Assembly (NCBI GenBank): GCA_018350325.1
Contig: JAEVLN010000002.1
Coordinates: forward strand, 2,444,295 to 2,508,294
Direction of reading: 5' to 3'
DNA length: 64,000 bases
DNA from: Globodera rostochiensis
Taxonomy: Eukaryota; Nematoda; Chromadorea; Rhabditida; Heteroderidae
Position numbers and translations under genes: made by a program. How positions within the stretch are numbered: position 1 is the first letter of the stretch; every line of letters begins with the position of its first letter. Shown here in pieces: positions 11,667-37,700 of the stretch. Under the pieces are notes generated by a model. That model was not told the DNA's origin. It worked only from the letters and a program-made list of their open reading frames with translations, and did no database searches.

Positions 11667-13106
11667 TCAGCGGATATATTTCTGGATCTCGTCGTAGAAT
11701 GCAAGCACGAGGGCACCGCCAGTCCCACGGAAGACCTAAAATTGGAGGGAACAATTAAATTTCTCTGACAATGAATGGACGGACTCACATTAGAGAGCGC
11801 TCCCTTAAACATGCCCTTAATCAGGCCCTCATTTTTGATGATTTTGATGGCACAGTCGAGTGTGTCTGAAACGAAGAATTAGTCGGAAAGCGCGGAATGG
11901 GACGACGCACTTTTGTACATGATGTCCTTACGGCCCGACTGCATCATCATACGACGACGGACGGTGTCCCACGGGTAGGAGAGGACGCCGGACGACACGG
12001 TGACGACCTGAAACCGCGTTTAACGAAAGTAACCCTCTCTCCCAAAAGCGACCTGAGCGATGGCCCAGGTGAGGAAGAAGTTCATCTGCTTGCCATCCGG
12101 CGCGAAAATCATCTTCGCGGTGTCAAAGCATCCAAAGTAGGCGGCGCGGTAAATGATGATGCCCTGGACGGAGACGAAGAAGCCGCGGTAAAGACCGATG
12201 GGACCGTCCGACTTGAAGATTTTTGCGATGCAGTGGGCCAAACCGTTGAACTCGCGGGAACCAGCTCTGAAACTTGTTGAATTATGCCAACCCTTTCAAA
12301 ACAACGCATTCAAATATTCATTTATGAAACTAAGTGCTGCCCGGGCGTTATTCCTCTCGAATTTTTTAAACATTTTCCCCATTAAACGCACTTTCCGACA
12401 TCGACGGCCAAACGCGTACGGGCAAAGTCCAGCGGATAAACAAAGGTCAGCGACGTGGCGCCGGCCGCACCTCCAGAGGCCAAATTCATGACGAAGAACG
12501 TCCAGAACTGCTTGTTTTTGTCCAGTCTTGAAAAAAAAACATTTAACATTCGATCACATGCAAAAAATCCGAATTTCATATCTCAAATTGCGCTTAGTCT
12601 TCCAACTCTTCTGAACGTACCCCTCCGTAAAGATGCGTTTGTAGGTGTCCTTGAAGGCGAAGTTCAGCGCTTGAGTCGGGAAATAACGGATAACGTTGGC
12701 CAAGTTCCCACGCCACAGTGACAGAAAGCCCTGCTCCTTTGGCACACGGACAAGCACGTCAATAATGCCTTTGTAGCGTTTGTCGGCAGTGATGTGAGCG
12801 GAAGCATCTTGCACCTAAACGGACTTAGTCTCCTCAAAATGTCCAATTTGAGGTATTTTATGTGTAAATAAAAAGGTTTATTAGTGTGAAGGGTCCACAT
12901 TCCCCCTTTATTAGGAGGGCCAAGCGGAAAATTTAATTAGAGAAAATCCAAACCTGCAACAAGAGTTTGACACGTTCAATGGGAGCAACAACAGTTTTGG
13001 AGACAGCCGCCGCAGTACCACCGGACGCAAGATCGATCGCAAATTTCTTGACATCAAACCCCCCCTTGGCACCGCTGCTACTCTTTTTCGCTCCTCCTTC
13101 GGACAT
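11667..13106 (-). CDS. ant: ADP/ATP translocase (mitochondrial carrier), copy 2
   Basis: Second ADP/ATP carrier. Exons 13106..12954, 12814..12621, 12526..12392, 12266..12053, 12007..11911, 11865..11789 and 11735..11667 have the same boundaries and mostly the same lengths as copy 1 and give 312 residues. The PIERVK, PLDFAR, PWDTVR and RRRMMM motifs are intact. Differences from copy 1 are clustered: a Lys/Ser-rich insertion in the N-terminus ([18 protein letters not shown]) and a truncated C-terminus ending EIQKYIR instead of PTDNDL. Most internal differences are conservative or silent. Both look functional. The two copies may differ in expression, since their upstream regions are unrelated. 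Confidence 0.94.
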
Positions 13107-14432
13107 TGTTAAATACGCTAATAAAGTTTGACCTGAAAAGCAAAGTTTTCTACAAAAAAGTCATTCGAAAAAAATGAGATCTAAGATCGTTTAACAAAAA
13201 GTCCAATATTTACAAAGGTTAAAATATTTTTTATGATAAAAGTTGAGGTTAGCCGATTCACTTTTTGTGCTTCACGTGAATTTTTTGAGTCAAGCGAGTG
13301 AATGTGGTGCTAGACGAGATGGAATGCGGCGAATGGATTGGGTGAGGGGGAAGGGGGGGGGGGTCGGCCTGAAAATGCATTGCTTTGGGTGGGAGAATGG
13401 AGCAAAAGGCCACCGACGCAATCGCCTCTGTCTGGCGGCTGAGGTGGCAAGCGAATGAATGCTGGCAGAGAGAACACAGCAAAAAATAGAAGCGGTTAGG
13501 TGAAATATTGGAATTGAGAAGGACAAGGAATACGGGGGGGGGGAGGGGGAGAGAACGGGGAAGGGAACACTTCGTCCACCACCGTTCTCAAGTCCGTCCT
13601 CTATGTTAACTCGTCACATCCCCCACACAAGGGCGTGCGTATGCAGCAAGAGTGGCTGCAGAATGAGGAGGAGGAGAAAAGGAACAAAGTTCTCTCCCTA
13701 TTTCTAAGGATACAAATTACGATTAGCCTATGTATGAGATGGGGTGAGAAATGAAGATGCTTTGCTAACTGAGAGTTAAAAACTCATTGTGAGGTGGGGA
13801 GGACTGAAGAAAAGTTCATTTTTCGATTCGTTCGTTAAAACGAACACGGGAAGTTTGAATGAATGAGTGGAAGTGAAAGATCATTGATTTATTCTTTCAA
13901 AGACCCGACAAAATCGTTTGGCGAGTAAAAAGCTAACGTAGCGAGAATCAAAAGCAGAAAAGGAATAATAGGGGTTTATTTTTAAAGACATCGAAATAAA
14001 AATGCGAATGAGAAGAGAAAATGCGAGAATGTCGCCATGTTGTCCTTTTATAGGAGTAGTAGGGCCCGCTGAAGGAGTTATGGGTTGAATGGTGTAAATT
14101 GGGACTGAATAGGTCGAGGCCCACGAAAACCGGGATTCGGTCTCAAAACTCGGATTTGTCTCCCGAATTCCGGTAGAATTTGGTCTTAAGACTCGGAAGT
14201 TGTCTCCCGAATTTTGGAGAATTCGGTCTCAAGACTCGGATAAGTTTTTCAAAAATTGAGAGGCGTTCCGGTATGTATTTTCGTAAAATCTCAGGCCATA
14301 TTCCCTATTTAAACGCGGTGGTTGTCCATCAATTCCTTTCCACTCAACTTGCGCTACCGGCGTCATCAAATTCAGTCAGTTTTAAATGTTTTGTTTTTTA
14401 ATTCATTTTTTTAAATCCTTTTTGAATTTAGC
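13107..14432. other. Intergenic between ANT copy 2 (-) and RING gene (+)
   Basis: This 1.3-kb stretch holds the divergent upstream regions of the two genes. It contains G-runs at about 13351-13362 and 13533-13552 and purine-rich DNA. At 14127-14245 there are two to three imperfect ~50-bp tandem copies of a CTCGGA…TCTCCCGAATT unit. No exon with splice or family support was found. Confidence 0.5.
14127..14245. repeat. Imperfect ~50-bp tandem repeat upstream of RING gene
   Basis: The segment TTCGGTCTCAAAACTCGGA…TCTCCCGAA recurs as TTTGGTCTTAAGACTCGGA…TCTCCCGAA and again as TTCGGTCTCAAGACTCGGA. It lies about 190-300 bp before the RING start codon. Its CTCGGA/TCTCGG motifs resemble those in the MED18 intron repeat. 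Confidence 0.6.
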
Positions 14433-14798
14433 ATGGGCAACGCCACAAACGCAGAGAAGGCCCGTCGCACAAAGGCCAAGCGTCGTGATGCCAACAAAAG
14501 AAAGTCCAGGGCGGGCACGTTAGGGAATGTGAGTTTTTTTTTTGCTTTGCTCTCTCTCTGTTAATCATCAACAACAAATTTCTCGCATTTTAAGGTCAGA
14601 AAAGCGAGTCAGCGTCAGAAGTGCCCCGTGTGTTTGACCACAATGAGCCCAGGCGCGAAGCTGTCCGTTGTGTGCGGCCACGAATTCCATCGGAGATGTT
14701 TGTTTCGTTGGCTCAAATACCGCACCCATTGTCCTGTGTGTAATCTCGAGTATTTCCGCGTGCTGCAAGCCAACGGGGAGGGCGGCGCCGTCGTTTGA
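14433..14798 (+). CDS. Small RING-H2 zinc-finger protein
   Basis: Two exons (14433-14528, 14595-14798) encode 99 residues. Residues 1-32 are strongly basic (KARRTKAKRRDANKRKSR), possibly a nuclear or RNA-binding tail. The C-terminal part is a RING-H2 finger with all eight ligands: C42, C45, C59, H61, H64, C67, C78 and C81 (CPVC…VCGHEFHRRC…HCPVC). RING-H2 domains usually recruit E2 enzymes in ubiquitin transfer, so it is a likely E3 ligase; substrate unknown. A TTTAG acceptor sits directly before the ATG, compatible with trans-splicing or an upstream noncoding exon. Confidence 0.8.
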
Positions 14799-16850
14799 CC
14801 AAAACTTGGTAAGTTTCGATCAGCGAAAGCTCAAAATTCAAATTCATTTTTATATTTCCAGCAATTCGTGTCCGCAGAATCAAACAAAACAGCCGAATGT
14901 GCACAGTTTGGAAGAAGCCGAAGAAAAGTGTTTCCGATCTCTTCAACGGATGTTCCCCGCATACCTCACTCACTCAATCTGTCCCCGAATATTTGTCTGA
15001 TGCTTAATTGTGTAACTCTGTTCTGTGTACGACGAATCCATCTTCTATTTGTGTCGTCTTATTTTTCATTTGTTCATAAATGTTTTTCAATGAAAATACT
15101 AAATTATGGTTTGGAAAATCGACTTAGACACGGGTGCTTCCATCCCCAAAATGGTCCAAGAGATTTAGCAGAAACATTTAGGCTTAGTTCCACAACCTGC
15201 TGGTTTTCACTAGAGCCCGGTAACGGGAGAAATTTTGAAAGATTTTAAATTTATGAACAAATTTTAGAGGAATATTATGTTTTTAAATTGTAAGACCAAT
15301 TTCTGTTTTTCCGGTCGCGCTTATCGGCGCCACGGACCTTGCCAAAAATCTTAATTAATGCCCAACAAAAAATCACAAATAATGCACATTTTTGTGAGTC
15401 GCTGTTACAAATTTACGGGTTTGCAATGAACTTGATCCAATTTTGTTATATTTAAAAAAAATTATTAAACACCTCGCCAAGGAATTTATTTACGGAAGCG
15501 GGAAAAAAATTAAAATATTTTTCCTCATAAAACGTTAGCCGGAAATTTACCCGCTAATGGAAAATGCAGACAAATCCGGAAGATAATTTAGCAGAAAAAT
15601 TTCAAATCCTTTCTAAAATTAATTCTTTGTTCCGCCCGATTCCACAGAAATTCAAAATTTATCGCCGGAGGGCGAAAAAACGGCTGTACCCCCCGGGGGG
15701 ACAATGGATGGGAATGGATGGTCAGTCAGTCGGCCGAGGGGCCAAATGTGAGGGACACAACGCATTTTTTGCGGTCATTTTTCGTCGAGGACGAAGAATA
15801 ATTTTAAATTTCATTTCCCCTGTGGGGGGGTGAACTCTCTTTGTCTTGGGAAAAGTATTTAATTCCTAAAGAATTTTTTTATTTTCCTTTATTAAATCCC
15901 TTTTAAAATTCTAAAAAATTATTAGAGATTTGGATGATTTAACATTATTTTTGAATAAAACTTTCTCGGCATTAATTTGCAAAAGCCAAAAATGATTATT
16001 GAGGTACGGTAATTCATTTGCAATTTGAAGGAATTATTCATTTGTCTCCGAACTTGTTCCCAAGGTCGACCCAACTCTTTGCCCAATTCCCCCGGGGGAC
16101 CAGCGAATCACAAAAACTTTGATGGCGGCTCTTCAGCTAGAAGAGTAAAAAATAATTTTAAATTTAAACTTTTAAACATTCACATGGCAAAAAAATCTTG
16201 AATTTTATGTTTTTTAAAGCAAATCGTCCCCCCCCCCCAAATATTGGTAGATTTTTTCCACAAAAAATTATTATAAGCCACAAAGAAAATGCAGCTGTGT
16301 TCAGCAGCAGCAGCAGCCAGCAGTTTTTTTGGATTGTACCCAAATTTTCTTCGGAGGGTTTTTTTCACCCAAAAATTTATTCCGCCCCGTTGACCCCCCC
16401 CCCCACCCAGAAAATATGGAAGAAAAGTGATTGCCCCTCCCATTAACAAAAAAAAATGCCCTCAGGTGAACGCACTTTCGCCGTTTAATATGGCACCATT
16501 TCACACGAAAACTGTGCCCTTTTTAAATACCGTACTTTCCCAAATTTAGCGAGTCCATCGCATTTTCTTCCCCTTTTTTGGTGTGCCTGTGAATATTTAA
16601 GGAACAACGTTTTTTGCCTCTCACCTCGCAATTGGTTCAGTTTTTTTTCATCTTTCAATAAAATTCTTACCAGTTTTCTGATCTGATCTAAACGGTTTTC
16701 TAATGTCAAAACAATAAATATGACCTGCTGATGTTTTGTGAATTCACAAAATTCGGGAAATTAATTTTCAAATAAAATCACTTTTCTTTCTGATCACTTC
16801 CATTGACCCTATTTGATTGGGGCACCGTCCGTGCGTGTCTGTTGCGCATA
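14799..16850. other. Intergenic, AT-rich with G/C runs
   Basis: Two kilobases between the RING gene and the first lin-29-like exon. It contains several CCCCCGGGGG-type palindromes (15691-15702, 16088-16096) and C-runs at 16228-16237 and 16395-16404. Open frames here are short and low in complexity. I see no gene; the right part probably includes the lin-29 promoter. Confidence 0.5.
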
Positions 16851-30941
<14,091 letters not shown>

Positions 30942-32004
30942 ACGTCGCCGGAGGGCACATTCCCTGAACAAATGATTGAACGGGCCAACAACAACAACAA
31001 AAACAGCCAAAAAACGCGTCGATCTCTCCACAACAGTTTAAAACTACTGCAATTTTCAGCTTCTCCGAAATTTGAATATTATTTTGTCCGGGGAAAAAAA
31101 ATTAGAATTTTTCGATGTGTTTCGAAAGTTTCCATTTTCAAATAACGGAAAGTGTTTACGAATTTAGAAAAATTTTTGTTTAAATTTAAAACTTTCTCTT
31201 CCATTTTCCGTCCATTTCAACAGAAAATATTGCCTCTGTTTCAATTGCCCACCCTTTTTATGGCCCAATATTAATTATTCCATTGTTTTGTTTGTTTTTT
31301 TTTTAGATTTTGCCATTACGCGTAGTTTAAACGATTTGTTAGCCCCCCCCCCCCGAATTTATTTCCCCTCCAGCGAAATTCATTCAATTCGTTCGTTTGT
31401 TCGTTGTTTTGGCTGTCCTCCCGCCCATCCGGGTCCTTTCCCCCCCCCCCCAAAAAAAACTTTCCTTTTTTTTTTGTTTGTTTTCGTTAATTTTCAATCA
31501 ATTTTCGTATTTATATTATTCAATTTTTATTCATTTCTTTTACAACGACAAATTCAAATTTGTGCAAAAATTGATCCGTGAAAAACAAAAAAGTCTTTGT
31601 AATTTGATTGGCCCAAAACGGATCCATTTTTGCGTTTATTTTTAAGAGGGCATTTTTAATCGATTTTTAATTTTAATTTAATTTAATTTTAATTATGCAA
31701 ATTTTGTCCCCCCGCCCCGCCCCTTTTTTTCGCCTTCGATGGTTGACAAAGTTACCTAATTGAACGAACACATCGAGCCGCCCCATCAGCACAAAACTTG
31801 CCCAGTCCAAACGCACAAAAATTAATTTGCGACTTTTCCCCTCGAGGCATTTTCATTTTCATTTTGTTGGCATTTGTAATGAATAAAATTTGCAACATCT
31901 TTTGTTCTCATTTATTTAATTAAATAATTTTTAACTTAATTATATTTAAACAAATTGACATTAAAAAACAAATGGTCAAAAATATATTTATTTATACACT
32001 AAAA
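30942..32004. other. Intergenic between convergent lin-29 (+) and LU protein (-) genes
   Basis: AT-rich DNA with C-runs at 31342-31354 and 31440-31452. It should contain the 3' untranslated regions of both genes. No further exon is supported. Confidence 0.5.
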
Positions 32005-34425
32005 TTAATAATCAAAAAGTATAAACTTTTTGAAACCCATCAACAACACAAACAGCGGCGAGACGGCGACGATGACGGCGCGGAATTGTCGTCGGATGGC
32101 ACTTCCGCCGCTGTTCTGGCGGTTGCATCGGTCGCCCAGACAGCTGCAGACCTAAAAAACAAATTAATTTTGAACATTTTTGCACAAAATTTGGCCCATT
32201 TTTTGGATGGAAAAAGATTAACATTTACTCATTTTATGGCATTTTTGGTGCCATTCAAACGCTCCAAAAGGCTTTTAGTAAATGCCAAAAGCGGGCGCCC
32301 GGATCGGACGATCGAAGTGCGTGTGGGGCAACAAACATTTGGGCCACTCAAATCTTTTTAGTCCAAATCAATCGGACAAATTGGCACTCGTTAAAAGCAT
32401 TAAGTGTCCTAATGTTTTGCTTATTACAAAATATTGAGCGTTTTTTCTAAACATTCGAACTTGGGTTGAGCCCCAACCCCTCGGGGCGGGAAAGTCGGGG
32501 GTCGGGAATGACTCAATTGTTGGGGTCGGGGATCGGGAGTGAAGAAAATTGTTTTCATAAAAATTTCAGCAATAAATCGGCAAGCATAAATTATAGAATT
32601 TTATTTTTAAATCAATTCTCAAAAATCTCAAGAGTGAATTTTTCGATTTAAATTCCCCGTCTTTTTGTCATCCCTTTTTACTTGACATCCAACCGCGCCT
32701 TTTTTCTAGCCCAAAATTTTGTTTTTTTAAAATTCAGAATTAGAGAAAGGACCGATCGATCGATCGATCAATTGATGGAACTCTCGGTCGAGATTCTCGA
32801 TCAAAATCTCGATCGGTCCTCGCGTCTTTTCTCTCTTTTCATTTTCTGAGCGTTTTGACCAACCAGCACGGGTTGGCCGTCCATCGGATTCATTGGGCCG
32901 CCCATTGCCATAAATCCGCCGGCCGTTCCGTAGTAAATTTCCTCGCCGCTGGACGACTCGCCGCTGCTCAAACGGAACAATTCCGAGGCGAGCACCTTAA
33001 AAAGGCTTATAAAAATCCATTCAAAAAAAGTTTAATCAATTTTTAATAAAAAAGTTTAATCAATTTTTAATAAAAAAGTTTAATCAATTTTAATAAACCA
33101 AAGAAACTTTAATCATTCTTTTTAACAATTAATCAAATTTAATAAACCAAAACTTTAATCAATTTTTTTTAAACCAAAAAAAAACTTTAATCAAATTTAA
33201 ATAAACCAAAAAAACTTTAATCAAATTTAATAAACCAAAAAAACTTTAATCAAATTTAATAAACCAAAAAACTTTAATCAAATTTAATAAACCAAAGAAC
33301 TTTAATCAAATTTAATAAACCAAAAACTTTAAAATCAAATTTAAATAAACCAAAATGAATCGTAAGAAAATGCAACAAAAAATATTTTATAAGGCCGCCC
33401 AATTTCCATTTTAAATTTAATTTGCCAACCGCCTCACTTTTTAAATTTTATTTTTATTATTATTATTATTTTTGTAAAAATTTTACTCACTTCCCGGCAA
33501 AGGTCAAATTCGGCAAAGAATGCGATGGTTCGGTTGTGGTAGCCGTGCCGGGAAAGAGAAGCGGCACATCCGCGCATTGTCAGCCGTTTACCCGTCTTCC
33601 GACCTAAATTTTGTTTATTTTAAAGTAAAACTTTCGATTAAATGAATATTATTTTAAACAAAAAATGTCATAATTTATGTGAGAATGAATGTGTTCGTTC
33701 TTCCATTAACGCACCCATTATGATGAATTCTTGTGACAGTGTCAGGCAAATGCCACGGCATGGCACCAGACCGATGCCGATCGAGTCCATCGGGTCGTCA
33801 CATTGGACGCTGAAGTTTCGCGGTTCGAAGAAATATCTGAACAAATTATATTGGCAGATTCCGAATGCTTCTGATCGTTTGATTAAAGTTAAAAGTGGCG
33901 GACAATATAATTTCAGATCAGATCAGCCAGTCGGTGGTCTGGAGACTGATCAGACCGGTGTACAGATAAATTGGGCAACTCTTCATGAAAACGTCAGGCA
34001 CTGACTTGCCCAAGTCGCTGTCCTTGAACAGTTCCGCGTACAGCGGCGACATGCACGAATAGCATCGATTGACGCCGCGCGCGCCGTTCGCTTGCGCTCC
34101 GCCTGCGGCATGCAGCGGCAGCGCGCTCTGTTGCTGCAGGGGATGGAGGAGGTGGTCGGCACGCGGGCGCGGAAAGTGTTCTGAACGGCACGGACCGATG
34201 CCAATTTAATTTGTTTCAAACAATAAAAAACGTTTCCAAAAATACAATTTCTTTTTAAAATATATTCGCTAAAAGTTCAAAAGTACACTCACCACCGGAA
34301 TAATGCGACGATTTGGCCACCGAATGTGCAACAAATTGTGACAGCATAAGCAGAAGCGGGAAGAACGTCGTCTGTATACGGTAACGACAGTAACTGACGG
34401 GGTACGGTAGGGACAACGGCGACAT
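32005..34425 (-). CDS. Ly6/uPAR-like (LU-domain) secreted or GPI-anchored protein
   Basis: Six exons (34425..34293, 34180..33964, 33836..33715, 33603..33491, 32995..32864, 32151..32005) give 287 residues in closed phase. An N-terminal hydrophobic stretch (FFPLLLMLSQFVAHSVA, about 21-37) looks like a signal peptide after a short leader. The core begins RCYSCMSPLY and runs through FMKSCP, FSVQCDDPM and VPCRGICLTL, then MRGCAA, to the terminal CSCLGDRCN signature of Ly6/uPAR three-finger folds. The C-terminus is hydrophobic (IVAVSPLFVLLMGF), consistent with a GPI signal. Such nematode proteins are often neuronal surface proteins. A long Ser/Gly-Met-rich insertion (exon 5) interrupts the usual spacing before the last Cys pair. 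Exon 2 has three open frames; the chosen one contains the LU cysteines. Ligand unknown. Confidence 0.75.
32455..32545. repeat. TCGGGG-rich dispersed element (copy A)
   Basis: Contains GGGTTGAGCCCCAACCCCTC followed by repeated GTCGGGG words, similar in style to the longer element at 34550-34735. It lies in intron 5 of the LU gene. Confidence 0.55.
33009..33355. repeat. AT-rich tandem array in LU-gene intron 4
   Basis: About 13 degenerate copies of a 24-30-bp unit ending ACTTTAATCAAATTTAATAA followed by ACCAAA. The left end has a slightly different unit (AAAAAGTTTAATCAATTTTT). It is a local minisatellite within an intron. Confidence 0.85.
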
Positions 34426-34549
34426 CAGCGGACGTTTCGGGTGGCCAAAAGCGGTTCGAATGAACACATCAAAGTGATGTCTTTTTATTAAATGTAAATC
34501 TTTTGATTAGTTAAAGGCTTTTCAGAAATTTTCTGAAATTGTTTAAAGT

Positions 34550-34735
34550 AGGGTTCAGCCCCTACCCCTCGAGCGCGGAAAAAATCGGGGTCAGGGTTTT
34601 CATCCCCGACCAAAAAGGTCGGGGTTCGGGGTTTTTCCCAGCAAAAACCACGAAAAATTCAAAAAAGTCGGGGTCGGGGACGAATCTCCCCGACTAAAAA
34701 AGTCGGGGTTCGGGGCTAAACCCTAGTTTAAAGTC
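34550..34735. repeat. TCGGGG-rich dispersed element (copy B) with internal inverted repeats
   Basis: Starts TAGGGTTCAGCCCCTACCCC and ends GGGGCTAAACCCTAG, so the ends are roughly inverted. Inside are CCCCGACCAAAAAGGTCGGGG and CCCCGACTAAAAAAGTCGGGG hairpins. It resembles a small palindromic repeat family of which 32455-32545 is another member. Confidence 0.65.
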
Positions 34736-37700
34736 TATTTATTCACAGGTTTCCGTGCCACAATTGCTGAAAAGTGCCCATTTGCCATACGAAGAAATGA
34801 GTGAATGGTCAATTTTGGGCCGATTTGACTCACTCCCCCCGCCCCCCGCCTTTTCGTGACGGTGCACACATTTATCATTCCCCCGCGGCTTAATGACAAC
34901 ATCCAACGCGCGCCGGAGGGCATTTTGCTCGAAGGCAAAATTGGGGGGGGGTGGTTGGTTGGAAGAGAATTTGATGAATGCACGTTTAATTGGCCCAGGA
35001 AGATGCGGTGAATCTGGAGGAAAATGGAATGGTGCCGAGAGTGGAAAATGAGGACAACGAGCAAACGATACCCCCCCCCCCCCTCCCAACCTTCAGGAGG
35101 AGCGGGCATTCTGAAAATTCTCCGATTTAACCGAACTGAAAACATCAGTCAGCAGTTCTCGCTTCCCAATGGAACAGCTCCGGGCCAGAGAAACCCAATG
35201 GAACAGCTCCGGGCCAGAGAAGCCCAATGGAACAGCTCCGGGCCAGAGAAACCCAATGGAACAGCTCCGGGCCAGAGAAGCCCAATGGAACAGCTCCGGG
35301 CCAGAGAAGCCCAATGGAACAGCTCCGGGCCAGAGAAACCCAATAGAACAGCTCCGGGCCAGAGAAGCCCAATGGAACAGCTCCGGGCCAGAGAAGCCCA
35401 ATGGAACAGCTCCGGGCCAGAGAAGCCCAATTGGAGCAGCTACGGCCAGAGCCCACTGAATTTTGAACAGACAGAGCGGAGCCAAACTTGCAAATTGCCC
35501 GACCCAAATGTCATCATGGATGAATGTTAAAGCACCTGTTCCCCTCAACAGAAGGGGGGGGGGGGGGGGACCTTTAGGAGGTGAGGGGAGTTCGCGACGG
35601 ACTTTGTCTAAACTTTTGGGCAATTCCTTCATTAGGGGGGCCTCCCTCTCATTCATGGCAAACAAAATGAGTTTTGTTGTTGCAGTGAATGGACTGACTG
35701 ACTCCGTCCGTTTCCATTGGAAAAAAAATTTTTCCCAGCCGAAGTATCAGCCGAAGGTTTTCGCCCTCCGGGGGGGGGGGGGGGGGGGGGCGCCGAGGGC
35801 GAGGGACTTTTCGGATCGGATGACTTTCCCTCCCCGCCGGCGCTTTGTGGGAAAGTTGTTGAGGTGGGCCAAAGGCAAAATTTCGGGAAGGTCTCGTGGG
35901 TAAAATATATAATTTTTTTTTGTTGAGTCCACCCATGACAGATGACACTTGTCGAAAGGTTTATGCTCCCCCTTCCCCGGGTGCCCGATCAATGGAACTG
36001 CCGAAAACAGGGATTAACGCCGGTCTGACGGCACATTGCCCGAGGGCACAAAGCTGCCGTAGGCGCTTTGTTGCTGCCTCTGCCTCCAGGGGATGTGTCT
36101 CAAAAAAGGGACTGCTGCCACCTGCTGCTGTCCATTCTAATTTGGCATTTTTCAAAGCAATTCAAACCAATTAGGTATTATGCGCTTATTAAGGGAGTGG
36201 GGGGGGGGGGAATACAATAAAACATTGGGAGAATATTTGGAACATTTTGGGGGGGGGGACTGAAGAGGACGGCGATGTTATGTTTTTAGGGACGCTAATG
36301 GGGAATTTTTTGGTGCGCAAAATGCCCTATTATTTATTTTTGCGAAATTTTAATGTTTCTTTTAAACAGTAAATCGAAAATTCCATTTCAAAAACAAATG
36401 CTTATTATCTCATTCATTAATGCTCGGGCATTGATTGGGGCTTTTTCTAGGCTTCTCACATTTGGAAAGCTTCTGAAAATGACATAATTTGCGTGGTTGG
36501 CCCGGCCCGTTGCCCTCCTTGGGGGGCAAATAAATGGCCATCCCTTTTTTGGTTTGATGTTAATTGAATATGAAACAAATTGGACGCATTATAACGCCGG
36601 AGGGGCAAAAGAATATTTTTGCTATTGTTTCGCGGGTGCCAGAAGCGGTAGCGCCGGGAGGGCCCATCTTCAGCAGGCCGAGACAGTGGAAATGGATTTT
36701 TGGCACAATTGGCACGCATTCTCTTCACTCAAATGGAAAAAAGGGGAACAAAAAATTTTTTGCATTCAAAAAACGGACAAAATATCAGAAGACGACATCT
36801 CTCTTCTCGACAATTATCCGCAATGTCTAACTTGTTTCGGGATCGAAAAGTGATCCATCTCCTCAATTAATTGTAATTTCCGTTTTCAATGAAAGCTAAG
36901 GACAATTCCCCCCCCCCCCCCGCCGCGCTTTCATGGGACACGGAGTTGAGGAGACGATTCGACCGTTAAACGGCGTTGTTTTTACGAGGCTGGAAGGGGG
37001 GGGGGAGGATTGTGGCACCGACAAAATTAACTTTTCACTAAATTACTTTACATCGTTTTGAGCACAACGAGTGCGCGCATTAATTTATGCACCTCGTCGC
37101 CCCCCCCCCGGGGGCGGGAGTGGCAAAAGGCCCTCGCTTCGTGGCACAGCGGCCACAAGACTTGACGACGACTAAATGATTGATGGAAAGGTGGGGAGGG
37201 GGGGATGTTTTTGTTGCTGCTCATGCGCGACTTGCGTAAATTATTCAGCCCATTTTTGATTGGTGATGAATTGGTGGCATGGGACTAATGTTTTGCAAGA
37301 AGTTGAAGAAGACATTTCGCCGAACGGTCATTTTGTCAAAATTACGGTTGCACACCGGGATGCCATCGCAAAAAGGTGGCAAATGCCAAGTTGCACAACA
37401 CCGGTTTTCGGTCTTGAAAACTGTGTGTAAAAATTTAAACTTTTGCTTAATATTCCTTGGCGAAGTGTTTCATAAATTTTTTTTTAATTTAACAATTTTT
37501 TGGACCTTATTGGACTCACAAAATGCGGGAGAACCAAATTTCCGACCAGAGCCTGCTAACCCTGGCTGAAAATTAAATTTGAAACGAAATCCCCGAACTT
37601 CAACGACCATAATACGTATTTATCGTGAAATTGAAGGACAGAAAATATGTAAATTTTGTAATTTCTCGAGCCTAGCAAAAAACTGAGACGGACACAAAAC

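Noticed and set aside
35093..35665. 190-codon frame through the 29-bp VNTR on minus
   Set aside because: Several frames on both strands are open through the same repeat, there is no recognisable domain outside it and no splice sites that link it to another exon.
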